DNA of 64,000 nucleotides from Bemisia tabaci (Eukaryota; Arthropoda; Insecta; Hemiptera; Aleyrodidae): NCBI RefSeq assembly GCF_918797505.1, contig NC_092796.1, forward strand, positions 28,096,098 through 28,160,097, read 5' to 3'. The translations under genes were made by a program, and so were the position numbers. Below, in pieces: positions 1 through 10,800 of this stretch; position 1 is the first letter of the stretch, and every line of letters begins with the position of its first letter. The notes beneath the pieces are model-generated. The model made no database searches, was not told where the DNA came from, and was given only the letters and a program-made list of their open reading frames with translations.

Positions 1-236
1 CATTTTTAGGTTCTAAACGAAAACAATTTTAAAATACCTGTCTATCAAATAAATTCATTTGATGGGTTGATAAGAAGCTGGCTCCCAGCACCTACCTCCC
101 GGCTGGAATTGGCTCATGATGACGTCATTTTGATGCCGCGGTGATAGTAACAGAGTGTTTCATAAAGCAGCATGACATCAACATCAATATGAAGTTCATA
201 TCGAGCACTTAGACTCAGAGACTATATTAGCAGAGA

Positions 237-524
237 CAGAGACCCTCCACTGGCCTCTCGGCGACAGTTGGAAGCTTTTACTTTCGGGGATTCAACACTT
301 CCGTATGGACAATAATTTTCTGGTAGCTTACCTACTGGATGATTGATGAGGTTTGGGTGGCGTAATGTGCCAAACAAGTTCTCCAAACTTCGGTTTGTTT
401 GCAAAACTAAATTTTCGACACTTTGTTAAGCATCCACCTAGTAGGTGGGTCAACAGTTGAATGTTGGAGTCCCGAAATTAAAAGCTTCTACCATTGCGAA
501 GATACCAGTGGAGGGTCTCTTGTC
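237..524. repeat. Foldback (inverted-repeat) element
   Basis: The left arm (about 237-298) and the right arm (about 458-524) are imperfect reverse complements. Both carry AGAGACCCTCCACTGG, and both carry GAAGCTTTTA near the inner end. The 160-bp loop has no recognised content. The structure is that of a small non-autonomous DNA transposon, but I could not define a target-site duplication. Confidence 0.6.
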
Positions 525-904
525 GCTGGATATTCGAGTGACATCGAAGTGACGTCGAAATGACACCATACTGATTCATTTCAGAAGGCAATGTGATGTC
601 ATACTGACGAGGTGATTATGAATCACTTTGCCTCCCCCCCCCCCTCCCACCCTTTATTAACTCGCTTTTACGCTCGTGCTAATCCCACATTTGCATTCCA
701 GCACGCAAGTTTTAGTAGACATGTTTGTCTCAGACGTGGTCCATAGTAAACGATAAATCAGGCGATCCTAAATTCATTTCGGGGGGAAAAAAGCTCACTA
801 CACCTGTGAAAGCCAGTTGAAAAAGAAACCGAAAACCCCGGTATTTTGGTCGTTATGCGTCAAACCACTCTCACCTGATTTTTGCAGGAACACTATCATG
901 ATTT

Positions 905-1735
905 TGCAGATGTTCTTCCAAATGTATTGTACTTTGGTGGATCTCGAATCGTTTTAAAAAAAATGACGGAATACACGCATGTTTATACGATCCGTATACG
1001 AGGCACGCGTAATTGTGAGCGATGTCAAACTGTTGTCACCATGAATTGTTTGCTCTGTGCGAAGAAAATTCTGCGAAAACTTCAAGGAATGATGTCAATG
1101 TGTTCTCCTTTTAAAAAAAAACATAGAGTCGGAAATCTTCAGACACCGCGAACGAGTTGTATGATAGCCGAATTACACCGTCGAAATGTTTTCTTCGAAT
1201 GTATTTTATGTTGGTAGATCCTGCCTCGTTTTCAAAAGAATGCGGGTTTATACGATTTGTATACGAGACGCGCGTTGTTGTGTGCTATGACAACCCGTCG
1301 AAAACGCCTCCAGTTTTGCGCGATACTTCCCTGCTCACACCCGAGTTAAAATATTTGTATCATAAATTGCCGTGTAGAATCTTCCCCTCTATCAACATTC
1401 TTAAAATAAATGTCTCGCATTTAGTCGGGAAAACCCTTTGAGGAGACAGTTTGCATCATTTACGAACGTTTCGTACCGAATCCTCACTAGAGTCCTCAAT
1501 GAAATGATGGCGGATACGGCTGTATTTGATTTCTTTGCGAGGAACGTGTTTTTGTAAGCTGCGTTAATATTAAACTGCTACCAACAATCGAAAACGCCTT
1601 CAGTTTCGCACGATACTTCACTGCTCACACCAGAGTTAAAATATTTGTATCATAAATTTCCGCCAGAATCCTTCCGTTTTCGAGCATTCATGAAGTATGT
1701 TGTCTCGCATCCAGTCGGAAAAAACTTCTGAGAAC
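905..1735. repeat. Locally duplicated, interrupted repeats
   Basis: Two kinds of direct duplication are visible. First, 905-1040 and 1192-1300 share a diverged sequence, including a TTTATACGAT..TATACGAG stretch. Second, 1297-1440 and 1588-1735 share a second module (GAAAACGCC..AGTTAAAATATTTGTATCATAAAT). Between the first pair, 1048-1190 matches the right half of the foldback element at 31558-31822 (GTGCGAAGAAAATTCTG). The region therefore looks like an older tandem array broken by a later insertion. Confidence 0.55.
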
Positions 1736-2371
1736 TGTGAGCATTTTTAAATACTTTTGCATCAAATTTTAAGAAAATGGTTTGAAGTATAAAATAAACA
1801 ATTCAAGAGAAAGTAGAAAATACAAAAATTGAAAAATAAATAAGTTGTAAATAATATAAAAATGTAAAATATAAAAAAATTCTAATTGAATTAGGTTTGT
1901 TTTCTCTTCATTAAAATGAAATGGGATGTAAATTTTGAAAAGTCGCGAGCCGTTTCAGCTTCAGCAATAGTGTACCTATCATTACACGATTTGCCCTTGG
2001 TTGATGAAACGCTGGAGCATTTTTAAAAACGCACAATCTTCCTTTCAGCCTGAAGCTGGACTTGTTACTCCTTGGCATATCTTACTCTAGAGTATAAAAT
2101 CATAAGGGTGCCTTGTCACGCTGAGGATGTCACGCTATACATGTCACAAACCGGTTTCTCCTCCACTCCCCGCTCTCCTCCCGCCGCGCATGGTCACATG
2201 ATTCCCGCCGTCTCCAAACTGGATTTTCCCTAACTCTTAATAATTTTAACGATCTCACGATATCTGCACATTAGAGACGCAAAGCGCCTCTGGGGGGTTG
2301 GGCCGCGGAGTGGCAAGGGGGCGTTACTTAAATGTGTCATTCCTTCATCTATATACTTCCTATGTTCCCAG

Positions 2372-5300
2372 GTGGCACAGCAAATATCCTGTCTACCGAC
2401 GCCGACCACCATTGCTGCCAGCCACGCGAAGACCAACGAATTCGTGGAGGACGTCAAGAAGAGCATCCCACACTGGCCGATGTCGGTCAAGTCAAAATAC
2501 GTCTCAGTGATTCCGGACCAGATTCCGGAGGCACCCCCCGAGCCGGAGAAGAACCAGCTGATACAAACGCGGTCCACAAAAATCCTACCACCCGCCTCGC
2601 CAGACTTGGACATAGCCGACTACAGCCTCCCGTTCAACCGCGGCAAGACCATCTCCAGCGACCCGGCAGACAAGAGCTTTCAATTCCCTGAAATCCCACC
2701 GCCAGAGGATACGACCATCCATGAGTTTCGAGAGTCCAGCGACGAGTCTGGCGAAGGGATCCTCACCCCTAGAGCTCTCCCTCTACCATCCCTTAACACG
2801 CGCCATAGCGAGGATTTAAACCTGAATCAATTCCCTGCAGTTCAAGGTCAAACCAATGACATCCAGCCGAAGAAACAAGAGGATGATGTCTCAATTTTAG
2901 ACGGCCTAGAGGTTGATGAGTCTGAAAAGAAGTTATCGCCCGCCAGTAGCACCCCATCAGTTTTCGATGGGACTACGCTAACTGATAATAAAGGAGTCAA
3001 CCGGTCTCCTACAAACCGACAAGATGATTCTATTTCTGCTGATACAAATGTCCCTGAGGATTTCTCGAGGAAGAATGCGAAGTCAATATCCGATGCAGCA
3101 AACGGGCGGACGGAATTTGAGGAAGGACAAGATTTTACCATTCCAAACCCGGAGAACGGCATTCTTGACAGCCAATCAAATAACCTCCCTTCTCGCTCTC
3201 CTAAAAATAGCACTGCACCTGTAGAGGTAAGCGACGAGTCTAAACCAAGTCAAGAGAGCATTTCTGTCTCTGCTATTATGAACCAAAAATCTTCAGAAAA
3301 TGCGGTCCCTGCAGTCTCTGAGTCCTCTGAAGGAGACGGAATTTCAGAGAGATTGAGCAAAAGCTTTGGAGCAAATACAGATTATTCAGCTGCTACAACT
3401 CCCGAGAAGGCGTTGACGGACAATTCACCTGGAGACACGCTAAAATCAAACGTAGCGTCAACCATCAAAGATACTAATTTAAACCCTATTTCTTTCCAAG
3501 ATCCGTCGGTTCCTGGTGTTTCAAACAGTGTTGACAACAGTGAAAATATAAATTCACCCAATCAACTGGCTTCGACAGATTCGTTGACTATTGGCTCCGC
3601 AGGATCGCAGGATAATGATTTTCAGGCTACTAGGCAAGAATTTTCGGCTCCTCAAGTTTCCAGCAACCCAAGTGACGATCTCTCAAACCAAAATTATCTT
3701 AAGAGCTCTGCACCTTCGAGTTTGACGCCTTCTCTGAATCCACCTGATCCTGCACTCGGAATCATCAGTAACGCTGCCACTGATTCATCTGATTTACTCA
3801 CTTCAAAAATTTCCACTAGCACCGATGGTGTGGAAAACAAAGGTTCTCTTTTAACTGCTATCTTATCAAATTTGAATGGTGTTGACAAAAACCAAGTGAA
3901 ATTAGACGTCGAAGCCTCCGTCAATTTACAAAATTTACCGGCCCCTCTAACTTCGAATACCGCCACAGAAATCGTAAAAGACAAGCATTCTCCCGTAAAT
4001 GTTCTTTACTCAAATCTGACACATGCAAGCACTAAACCTGATCCTGCCATCGAACCAAACGTCCATCCTTCTCCTACCGTACCAGACTTGTCGACTTCTG
4101 GAAATACGGGCAGTACTAACGACCTCACAAACCAAAGTATCCCTGTAAATCCTGTCTCCTCAGAGGTAATACCCACTGAAGCTGTATCTCATCCCATTGC
4201 CAAGTCAAGTGTCAGCATTGCTTCTGACTCGTCAGACTTAGCTGCCTTAAACATCGCGAATAAAGATAACCCTTCAAATAAAGTTATTCCTACAAGCGAT
4301 GCCTCCTTAGAGCAAAACACTACTCGATTAGATTCCATTGCCGCGTCCGGTGACATCATTATCCCTACGTCACCAGACTTGCCTGCTTCAGATATGACTA
4401 ATACTAAAAACCCCACAAATCAAAAGGACTCTGTGAGCGATGTCTCCTTGGAATTAAGACCTCCCGACACTCGGTTAGATCCTATTGCCGGGTCCGGTGT
4501 AATCATTTCTTCTAATTCACAGGCGGAGTCTCCAACGGAGTCGAACGTGAGAGATGGTGCCACGGATACAGTTGCAACGAAGAACAGCGGTTCGGAAACT
4601 GAGGAGCGAAGAGTCGTTGACAGTATTACAAGTGACCCTAATGCAAGTAATGGTTCAAAACAGCCTCAAGAAAATACAAAAGCGGGAGAAACGATGATCA
4701 CACAAATCAGTCCCACATCCGTTATTTCTGCGAATGGGGATCAAACGTCAAGTTCCGCTCACGTTCAAGTTGAACCGGCAACAGCGGTTTCAGACCAGAG
4801 AGCCTCGTCACCTGATGTTAACCTAAGTGAAGACATCGGGCAGGCATCAAGTGTTGGTTTAAGTCAGATCGAGGAAAGCATAAAATCAGATAAGAGGATG
4901 GATGCACAAATTAGTCCAGTTTCCGTCGTTTCTGCTAACGGAGATCAAACGTCGAGTTCTGCTAACGTTCAAGTCGAGCCAGCGACAGGGATTGCAGACC
5001 AAAATACCTCTTCACCTGATGCTCATAGTCCCGTTTCCGTTGTTTCTGCTAACGGAGATCAAACGTCGAGTTCTGCTAACGTTCAAGTCGAGCCAGCGAC
5101 AGGGGTCGCAGACCAATATACCTCTTCACCTGATGCTCATCTAAGTGAGAATACTATGCCAGTTTCAAGCATTGGTTCTGATCAGCATCAAGAAAGTCCA
5201 AAATCCGGAGAACAAGTGAACGCGCAAAGCAATCCTATACCTAAGATTTCTACCAACGGGGATCAGATACAGAGTTCTACTCGAGTTCAAATCGAGCGAG

Positions 5301-7517
5301 AGCCAGGGGCTCAAGAGCAGAGCACCTCATCCCCCGATGTTCACTTGAGTCAGAATAGTGGACCAACTTCAAGCATTTTCAAAACCGACTCTCTCAAAGA
5401 TTCAAATTACCTGGAGGAATCGCCTCCTCACACTCAGCAACTGCTGACGCGAATACCAATCTCGTTATGGTAAATGGAGATATGTCCGCTGATCAAAAGG
5501 ATTCCCCAGCCTCTGAGGTTCCAGACATGACTGCAAACAACTTTTTGGGTGAAAACCCCCTTTCCTCTACCGTTACTGCACCTGCTGACACGAATACCGG
5601 TCCACTAAAAGGGCAACAGGCTAACAATCTTGCTACTTTAAAAACTTCGCCTGGAGGAGAATCGATTAGCAATACTAATAACGCCACAAACAAGATTTCA
5701 CAAGAAAATACAAAACCATTGGAAACACCGTCCACTGAGAAAGCTACAAATCCTGTAGGAAAAGCCGATACATTTGGAACTACTTTGAAAGATTTTCCTA
5801 GCACTAATCTTCCGGCTAGCAATGTTGGCAACCACCAAAACCAAAATTACCCTACATCCTTGGCCTCTCCAACTTAAAGCCAGGTACGGAGGCTACGAGC
5901 ATCGACCCAGAAAGTAATCAACTAGATAATTCAAGTTCCAAACTTTTGACGGTGAGTACGAGCGACCTCAAACAGCAACATCTGCCCATCAATACCGTTC
6001 CCTCAAGCTTAACATCGAGTGTGCCGGGTGAAAGTTCCACAGGGGTAAGCAAATACACTGAGGCTAATCAAGGAGTTACTCAAGTGTCAGTGCCTCCAAA
6101 CAGCCTCGCGGATAACCTCTCGAGTCAGAATGCCATTCCTAACGGGACTCCCATTGCTCCTGAATTCCAAAATGGGGATCCTCATTTTACAGGACAGAAT
6201 AATAAACTCGCAGAAAATCAGAGGTTCCCAGTTGCGGCACCAGATCAAGGCGTCCAAAAATTGCCTCCTCCGATAAACCCCCCTACGGTCTCTCAAACAG
6301 TCAACACTTTTACCCCACCCACCAAAATAATTTCACCGATGGACATTCCGACCGAAGTGGGCGAGGTTGACATACCGGATGTTGATGCCCCGAAAGAGAC
6401 AAACATCAGAGGCGCGAGTGCGGATGACGGCATAGAAGGCGGTTTGACGGAACTGAGTGAATTCCAAACGCCCGCGGTTGAAACTTCAACAAAAACAACA
6501 GCTAAAAATCAGGACGACGCACTATTGAATCAACAGGCACCCGATTCGAGCAATTCTCAAAGACTTCAAAACCAACCAGCGGCCTCCACGGGACTCAACG
6601 CGAGAGAGAATGCCACAAATGCCATTGCAACGGACACAAGCATCACGAATGCCGGTGATCAGAAACAAGCTCAAAGCATCCCGAGTGGTCCAAATTCAGG
6701 CACTGGTTCGAATCAGGTTCAAGAGACAACGAGCACACAAACCAATCCTATATCCGTCATCTCTGCTAACGGGGATCAAATTCCAAGTTCTGCTCACGTC
6801 CAAGTCGAGCCAGCAACAGGGGTTCCAGACCAGGCTACTTCGCCACCCTATGATCAGCTGAGTCAGAATACCATTCCAACATCTGATTTTAAACCTGGTG
6901 GTCAAAATACCGCACCACTTCCTTATGCGCGTCCAGACGGAGCTGCAACGCCGTTTCCACAAAGTGTGATGCAACCTGCCACAAACCCGTACCAGACTAC
7001 TTTGCCACCCGATGGTCACCTGAGTCAAAATATCATTCCAACTTCTGATTTTCAACCTGGTGGTCAAAATACCGCACCATTTCCTTATGCGCGTCCGGAC
7101 GGAGCTGCAACGCCGTTCCCACAAAGTGTGATGCAACCTGCCACAAACCCGTATCAACCCCAAACAAATAACCCATCAATAGTCCCGACGCCCGCTTTGA
7201 TCCATAAGATCATGCGACTTGCAGGCCTCTCGCACAAGCCGGGCAAATGCGTCATTGTCATCAGTCGGCGGCCGATTCAACCCTCACCCTACCGACCTCC
7301 GCCGATTTGGTCGGGATCCTTCAATCCCTCGAGGGACGCGTTCGACTTTCGACCGGCACCGAACCCTCGTTATGCGATGCCCTCGCGGTTCTATGGACCT
7401 TCACCAGTGGCCTCCTCGTCCACCAGTCCTTACTTCAGGCCGATGATGTATCAACCGCCATCTCCCGTGTATAATCCACGACCCAACCGAGGGCCCCTCT
7501 CCTTCTTGTTCAGATAA
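2372..7517 (+). CDS. Mucin-like Ser/Thr/Pro/Asn-rich repetitive protein, 3' part, two apparent frame breaks
   Basis: I do not recognise the family. Coding sequence enters at a splice acceptor (AG at 2370-2371) in frame 2 and stays open to 5473, continues in frame 1 (about 5401-5877), then in frame 0 (about 5850-7517), ending in TAA. All three segments share the same composition (S, T, N, P, D, Q; almost no Cys) and the same repeat modules, so they belong to one gene. A module with core SANGDQ..SS..VQVEPAT occurs five times (about 4711, 4915, 5029, 5230, 6745). A 54-codon unit containing YARPDGAATPFPQSVMQPA is duplicated at 6850-7170. The last ~100 residues are Pro/Arg/Tyr-rich and basic. No membrane segment is seen; the N-terminus is outside this exon. 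The composition would suit a heavily O-glycosylated secreted or structural protein, but that is inference. The two changes of frame are each equivalent to one missing base, with no obvious slippery site or intron. Assembly error, polymorphism or decay are all possible. Confidence 0.7.
4915..5148 (+). repeat. Near-identical 114-bp tandem pair inside the mucin-like CDS
   Basis: The copy beginning near 4921 and the copy beginning near 5035 are almost identical over 114 bp (38 codons), differing at only a few positions. The other three copies of the module in this gene are clearly more diverged. The pair is therefore a recent unequal-crossover or slippage product. The period is a multiple of three, so the frame is kept. 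Confidence 0.85.
6850..7172 (+). repeat. 54-codon duplicated module in the C-terminal part of the mucin-like CDS
   Basis: Two copies 162 bp apart each encode a block that runs LSQN.IPTSDF.PGGQNTAP and then PYARPDGAATPFPQS. Protein identity is high, with only a few substitutions. The copies lie downstream of the fifth VQVEPAT module and upstream of the basic Pro-rich tail. Confidence 0.85.
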
Positions 7518-7557
7518 AAGTGTTGAGGAGACTCAAAATGCGCTGACGTTGCAACTC

Positions 7558-7865
7558 GAGAGGGATTATAATGCGGAGAATGGAGAATTTGCACAAGTCT
7601 AAAATTGGATGAATTTCGTGTTTAAGTAGAAACTGCTGGGTAAACTGAACACGAGGCTACCCTTAGTTTGTAAATTGACTAATTATTAGAGGAGACGTGA
7701 CAAAATGATCTAATTTGCTAAAATGCACGTGTTTAAATGGGAAAAACCGCCAGGTGGCGTCACCAGGCGGTCTATTTTCTCACTTTCAGTCTATTTTATA
7801 CTATTTCTTATATCAGGAAAAAAATTATAAAAATACCGCAAAATCAGCCCTTTAAGCACTCTCAG
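7558..7865 (+). repeat. Dispersed ~300-bp repeat in the putative 3' UTR
   Basis: This stretch, starting about 40 bp after the stop codon, is homologous over its whole length to the reverse complement of 42130-42440. Shared landmarks are GACAAAATGATCTAAT, GTGTTTAAATGGGAAA, CGCCAG(A/G)TG and a following AT-rich tail. The two copies are 34 kb apart. It has no strong terminal inverted repeats, so it may be a SINE-like or degraded element that now supplies the 3' end of the mucin-like transcript. Confidence 0.7.
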
Positions 7866-7872
7866 TTGAAGC

Positions 7873-7878
7873 AATAAA
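7873..7878 (+). promoter_or_regulatory. Candidate poly(A) signal AATAAA of the mucin-like gene
   Basis: A canonical AATAAA lies about 355 bp after the stop codon, just past the dispersed repeat. It is the first canonical hexamer I saw on this strand downstream of the gene. Transcript data would be needed to confirm it. Confidence 0.45.
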
Positions 7879-7879
7879 A

Positions 7880-10800
7880 AATTTGCTTGCGAATTCTCCA
7901 TTCAGTTCGTAATAAGGGTAAAACGGAACCTGTGATGCCTTGCAGTGGGAGAGGCTAAAATGCATTTGTTGAAATGTTTCGGAGGGGGATGGGGGAAATA
8001 GTAAATATTTGTTACCAAAGTATGCATTTCCAGCAACGTTGACTTTCTTGGTTACAGCAAGTAGGAATTATTTGTAACTAAGCTATACCTACATGTCTAT
8101 TGGTGTTTCCTGGGTACCTTGAATTCTACCTCTCCAACTCGATGATTCGTTTTATCTTTGGAATTCATTTATGGTGGCTATAGGTTCTTCCTTAGAAAAT
8201 GTGTACTTATCTACACCTTACATGGCCAAGTTTAAATTTTGGTTTGATTGGAGTCAAATATTTTCTTGTAATGACAAATATTTACACCTCTCTCATTCCC
8301 CAGATTTGATTGCCCCGTGTTGATAGGTAAGGTGAAAAACAGACAGGTCATAGGTTATTCATACTGAGAAAATAAGATGAGACACTTGTAATTATGATAA
8401 AAATCGTAGCTATTGAGGAAATAATATAGAATTTGAACGGAGAGACGGAGACCATTGCGATGTTGCTAAGTTTATAAAATGTCTTAAGGCTTTAAAAAAA
8501 CTTGAACTTTAAAGAGTCTCTACATACAACCTAAAAAATAAAAATAAATCAGGTATGTGTTTATCAGAAAAAAACATGAATTAAATCGGCAAATTACCAA
8601 GTAAATAATATTTTTTGACTCATTTTTAGTTTACCTACCCTACCTACTTCATTTTAAAAAGAGGACTTGCTTAGTTACCGAAACGTCGTGATACTTTTGG
8701 TTCTTTAAGTAATCACAACACTTCAGCTGTTTGGTTGAGTTATTATAAATCTGAAGGCTGTGTTTGAGCATTAAAAAGAAAATAATATCACCAGAAGTGT
8801 ACAGCCTGCCACGTCTCTTAGAGGCTCCACATCACATCTCTCTATCAACAACATTAGCCTTTGATCTCATTCATGGTCCTCTAATAACTCTGAAGTTTCT
8901 TAAAACATGTCTTCCTGTACTTGAAGAGGCTATGAAGCTTCTTAAATTAATGGAGCATCTGGCTCTAACTTTGGGAGTTGAATCCTCAGAGGTTTGCACT
9001 AAGCTTTCCATAAATTATCACATTTTTTGTATTAAAAAATTATGCTCATTGAGAATTGGAGTCAAGCATACCTAAGGTGTCTTCCTGTTTATGATACACG
9101 AACAAAGTTATGGATATTTTTTTAAGAATACAGAAATATTTAGCTAAAGATGCATATTTCATTTTTTATTACTATATAAGAGCTAATGCATGATAAATAG
9201 ATGCAATATGCGGATAAACAACTTTTTGATATTTTTTTTCAATTGAGGGATATTTGTAAAAATACTTTAGAAAATTAAGGTAATGATTTTATGACACTAG
9301 GCTCCAAGGCCTGAAAGCAATATTGCTTCTGGAACTTACGAAGTTCCGAATACTGAAATTCTAAAGCTGCAATTTCTTCTAGGACAGTGCTCATCCTACC
9401 ATGGGTACATAGATTCTTGACTAAGCTCTGAGAGATTTGAATAGAAGATTTGATAGAGGTTTGATAGGCAGTAGGTCTAAATTATATCATTTTTAAAAAT
9501 GTACTGTTACCTTCTTTCAAGATTTTGTAAAATAAAATGAAAATTTACGACATTATTTTTTTTACCTTTTTTTTTCTTTTTTAGTCTCATCAATTAATTG
9601 GTAAGTAAATGCTCCTGTATAACCTGAAATTTATCAGTGAAGTCCAGGTTGTGTTTCTCTTTTTTGTTAAAATTTTGAGGAAGAAATTTGACGAGAGAAT
9701 GATAACTAAATGCAGGTCTGGTCTACTAGGTACTTTTTTTTGGTTTATGCACCGTAGAACAGTTCTTGGGGTAGAATTGGTATATTTGAGCCATCCTCTG
9801 CGAGAATCAGTATATTCTAGGAATATTTTCAACGAGATGATAAAATGTATTTGAAAATATTCTAGGGACTATATTTTGGCTGACATCAGAATATTCTTAG
9901 GAAGATAGAATACAGATATTATCATAGGCATGTTCCTAAAATTCTCTAAATACCTACTCATCAAAGAAAGGTCTCATGATATTTGGGGGGGGGGGGGGGG
10001 AATTTACTTGGGATGGTAATATAGAGATAAAGAGCATGTAAATACTTGAAATGATAAATGAATTTTGGGCACTTCAAAAATGATCATTGACTCTATGTCA
10101 ACTCCTAGAAAATGTTATCCTTATTCAGAGTCAACTCAGTGCATTCCTCGGTATTAAGGAAGGATACTATCACAACAAGAAAATTACAGGGCAAATATTT
10201 TAAACAGGGGACATTCCAGGGTAGAAAAAGTAAAAAATCAAGTTCATCATAATCCCTGGAGGGTGTGTTTCCTCAATTCTATATGGTTTCCAGGATCTAA
10301 AAATGTATCTGGTCCCCATTTTTTTTATGTTTATTTTTCAAAGCATGAATATTGGGAAATTTTTTTACATTACTTTCCAGAAAAAAGTGTTTTGTTCATT
10401 ATTAGGCCTAAAAAGTAGGAGCAGAACACATTTGTATGCTAAAGAAATACTAGGGACAACAATGTCCCTGTCACGCGTTACACAACGTTTTCTTCTAAAT
10501 TTGCTCCAAGACAGAGTTCCGTTTATCCTTTTCCCTCTCATTTCTTCTATCTCTCTGTTAATTTCCTCATGACAAGTATTTAAGGCCACAGGTCGATGCT
10601 AGCATATAATCAGATGCACCATCTCATTTATTTAACATCTTTTTTAACTGTGCTCCGGATGGCTGTTGCAATACAGCCTAAAAAGTGCTTTTCTGGCCCT
10701 ACATGCCCTAGGATGCTTGCCAACAAACTTACTTCATGTTAACTATGTGTTGCGACTAAATGTCCTTCTTTCAGCTCTTGCAAATCACGTTTTATGCAGT

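Larger units (their letters stand above)
1..2371. other. Non-coding region upstream of the mucin-like exon
   Basis: No exon is convincing here. The stretch must hold at least the end of an intron, because position 2371 closes a good splice acceptor (pyrimidine-rich run ending in TTCCCAG). It contains a foldback near 237-524, a poly-C run near 636-647 and diverged repeat copies between 905 and 1735. Short open frames at 882-1217 and 1157-1441 lie inside those repeats and are not credible genes. The first exon of the downstream gene, with any signal peptide, was not found and may lie before the window. Confidence 0.6.

Noticed and set aside
882..1441. Two overlapping plus-strand frames
   Set aside because: They lie inside interspersed repeats that recur elsewhere as non-coding foldback elements.
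5470..5524. A mini-intron (GTAAAT..CCAG) to explain the first frame switch in the mucin-like gene
   Set aside because: Joining at these sites creates a TGA stop, and the new frame already reads as family-like sequence upstream of the supposed donor.
8764..9075. 103-codon Leu-rich open frame
   Set aside because: Ordinary codon use and a possible upstream acceptor, but no ATG start, no family resemblance and no partner exons.
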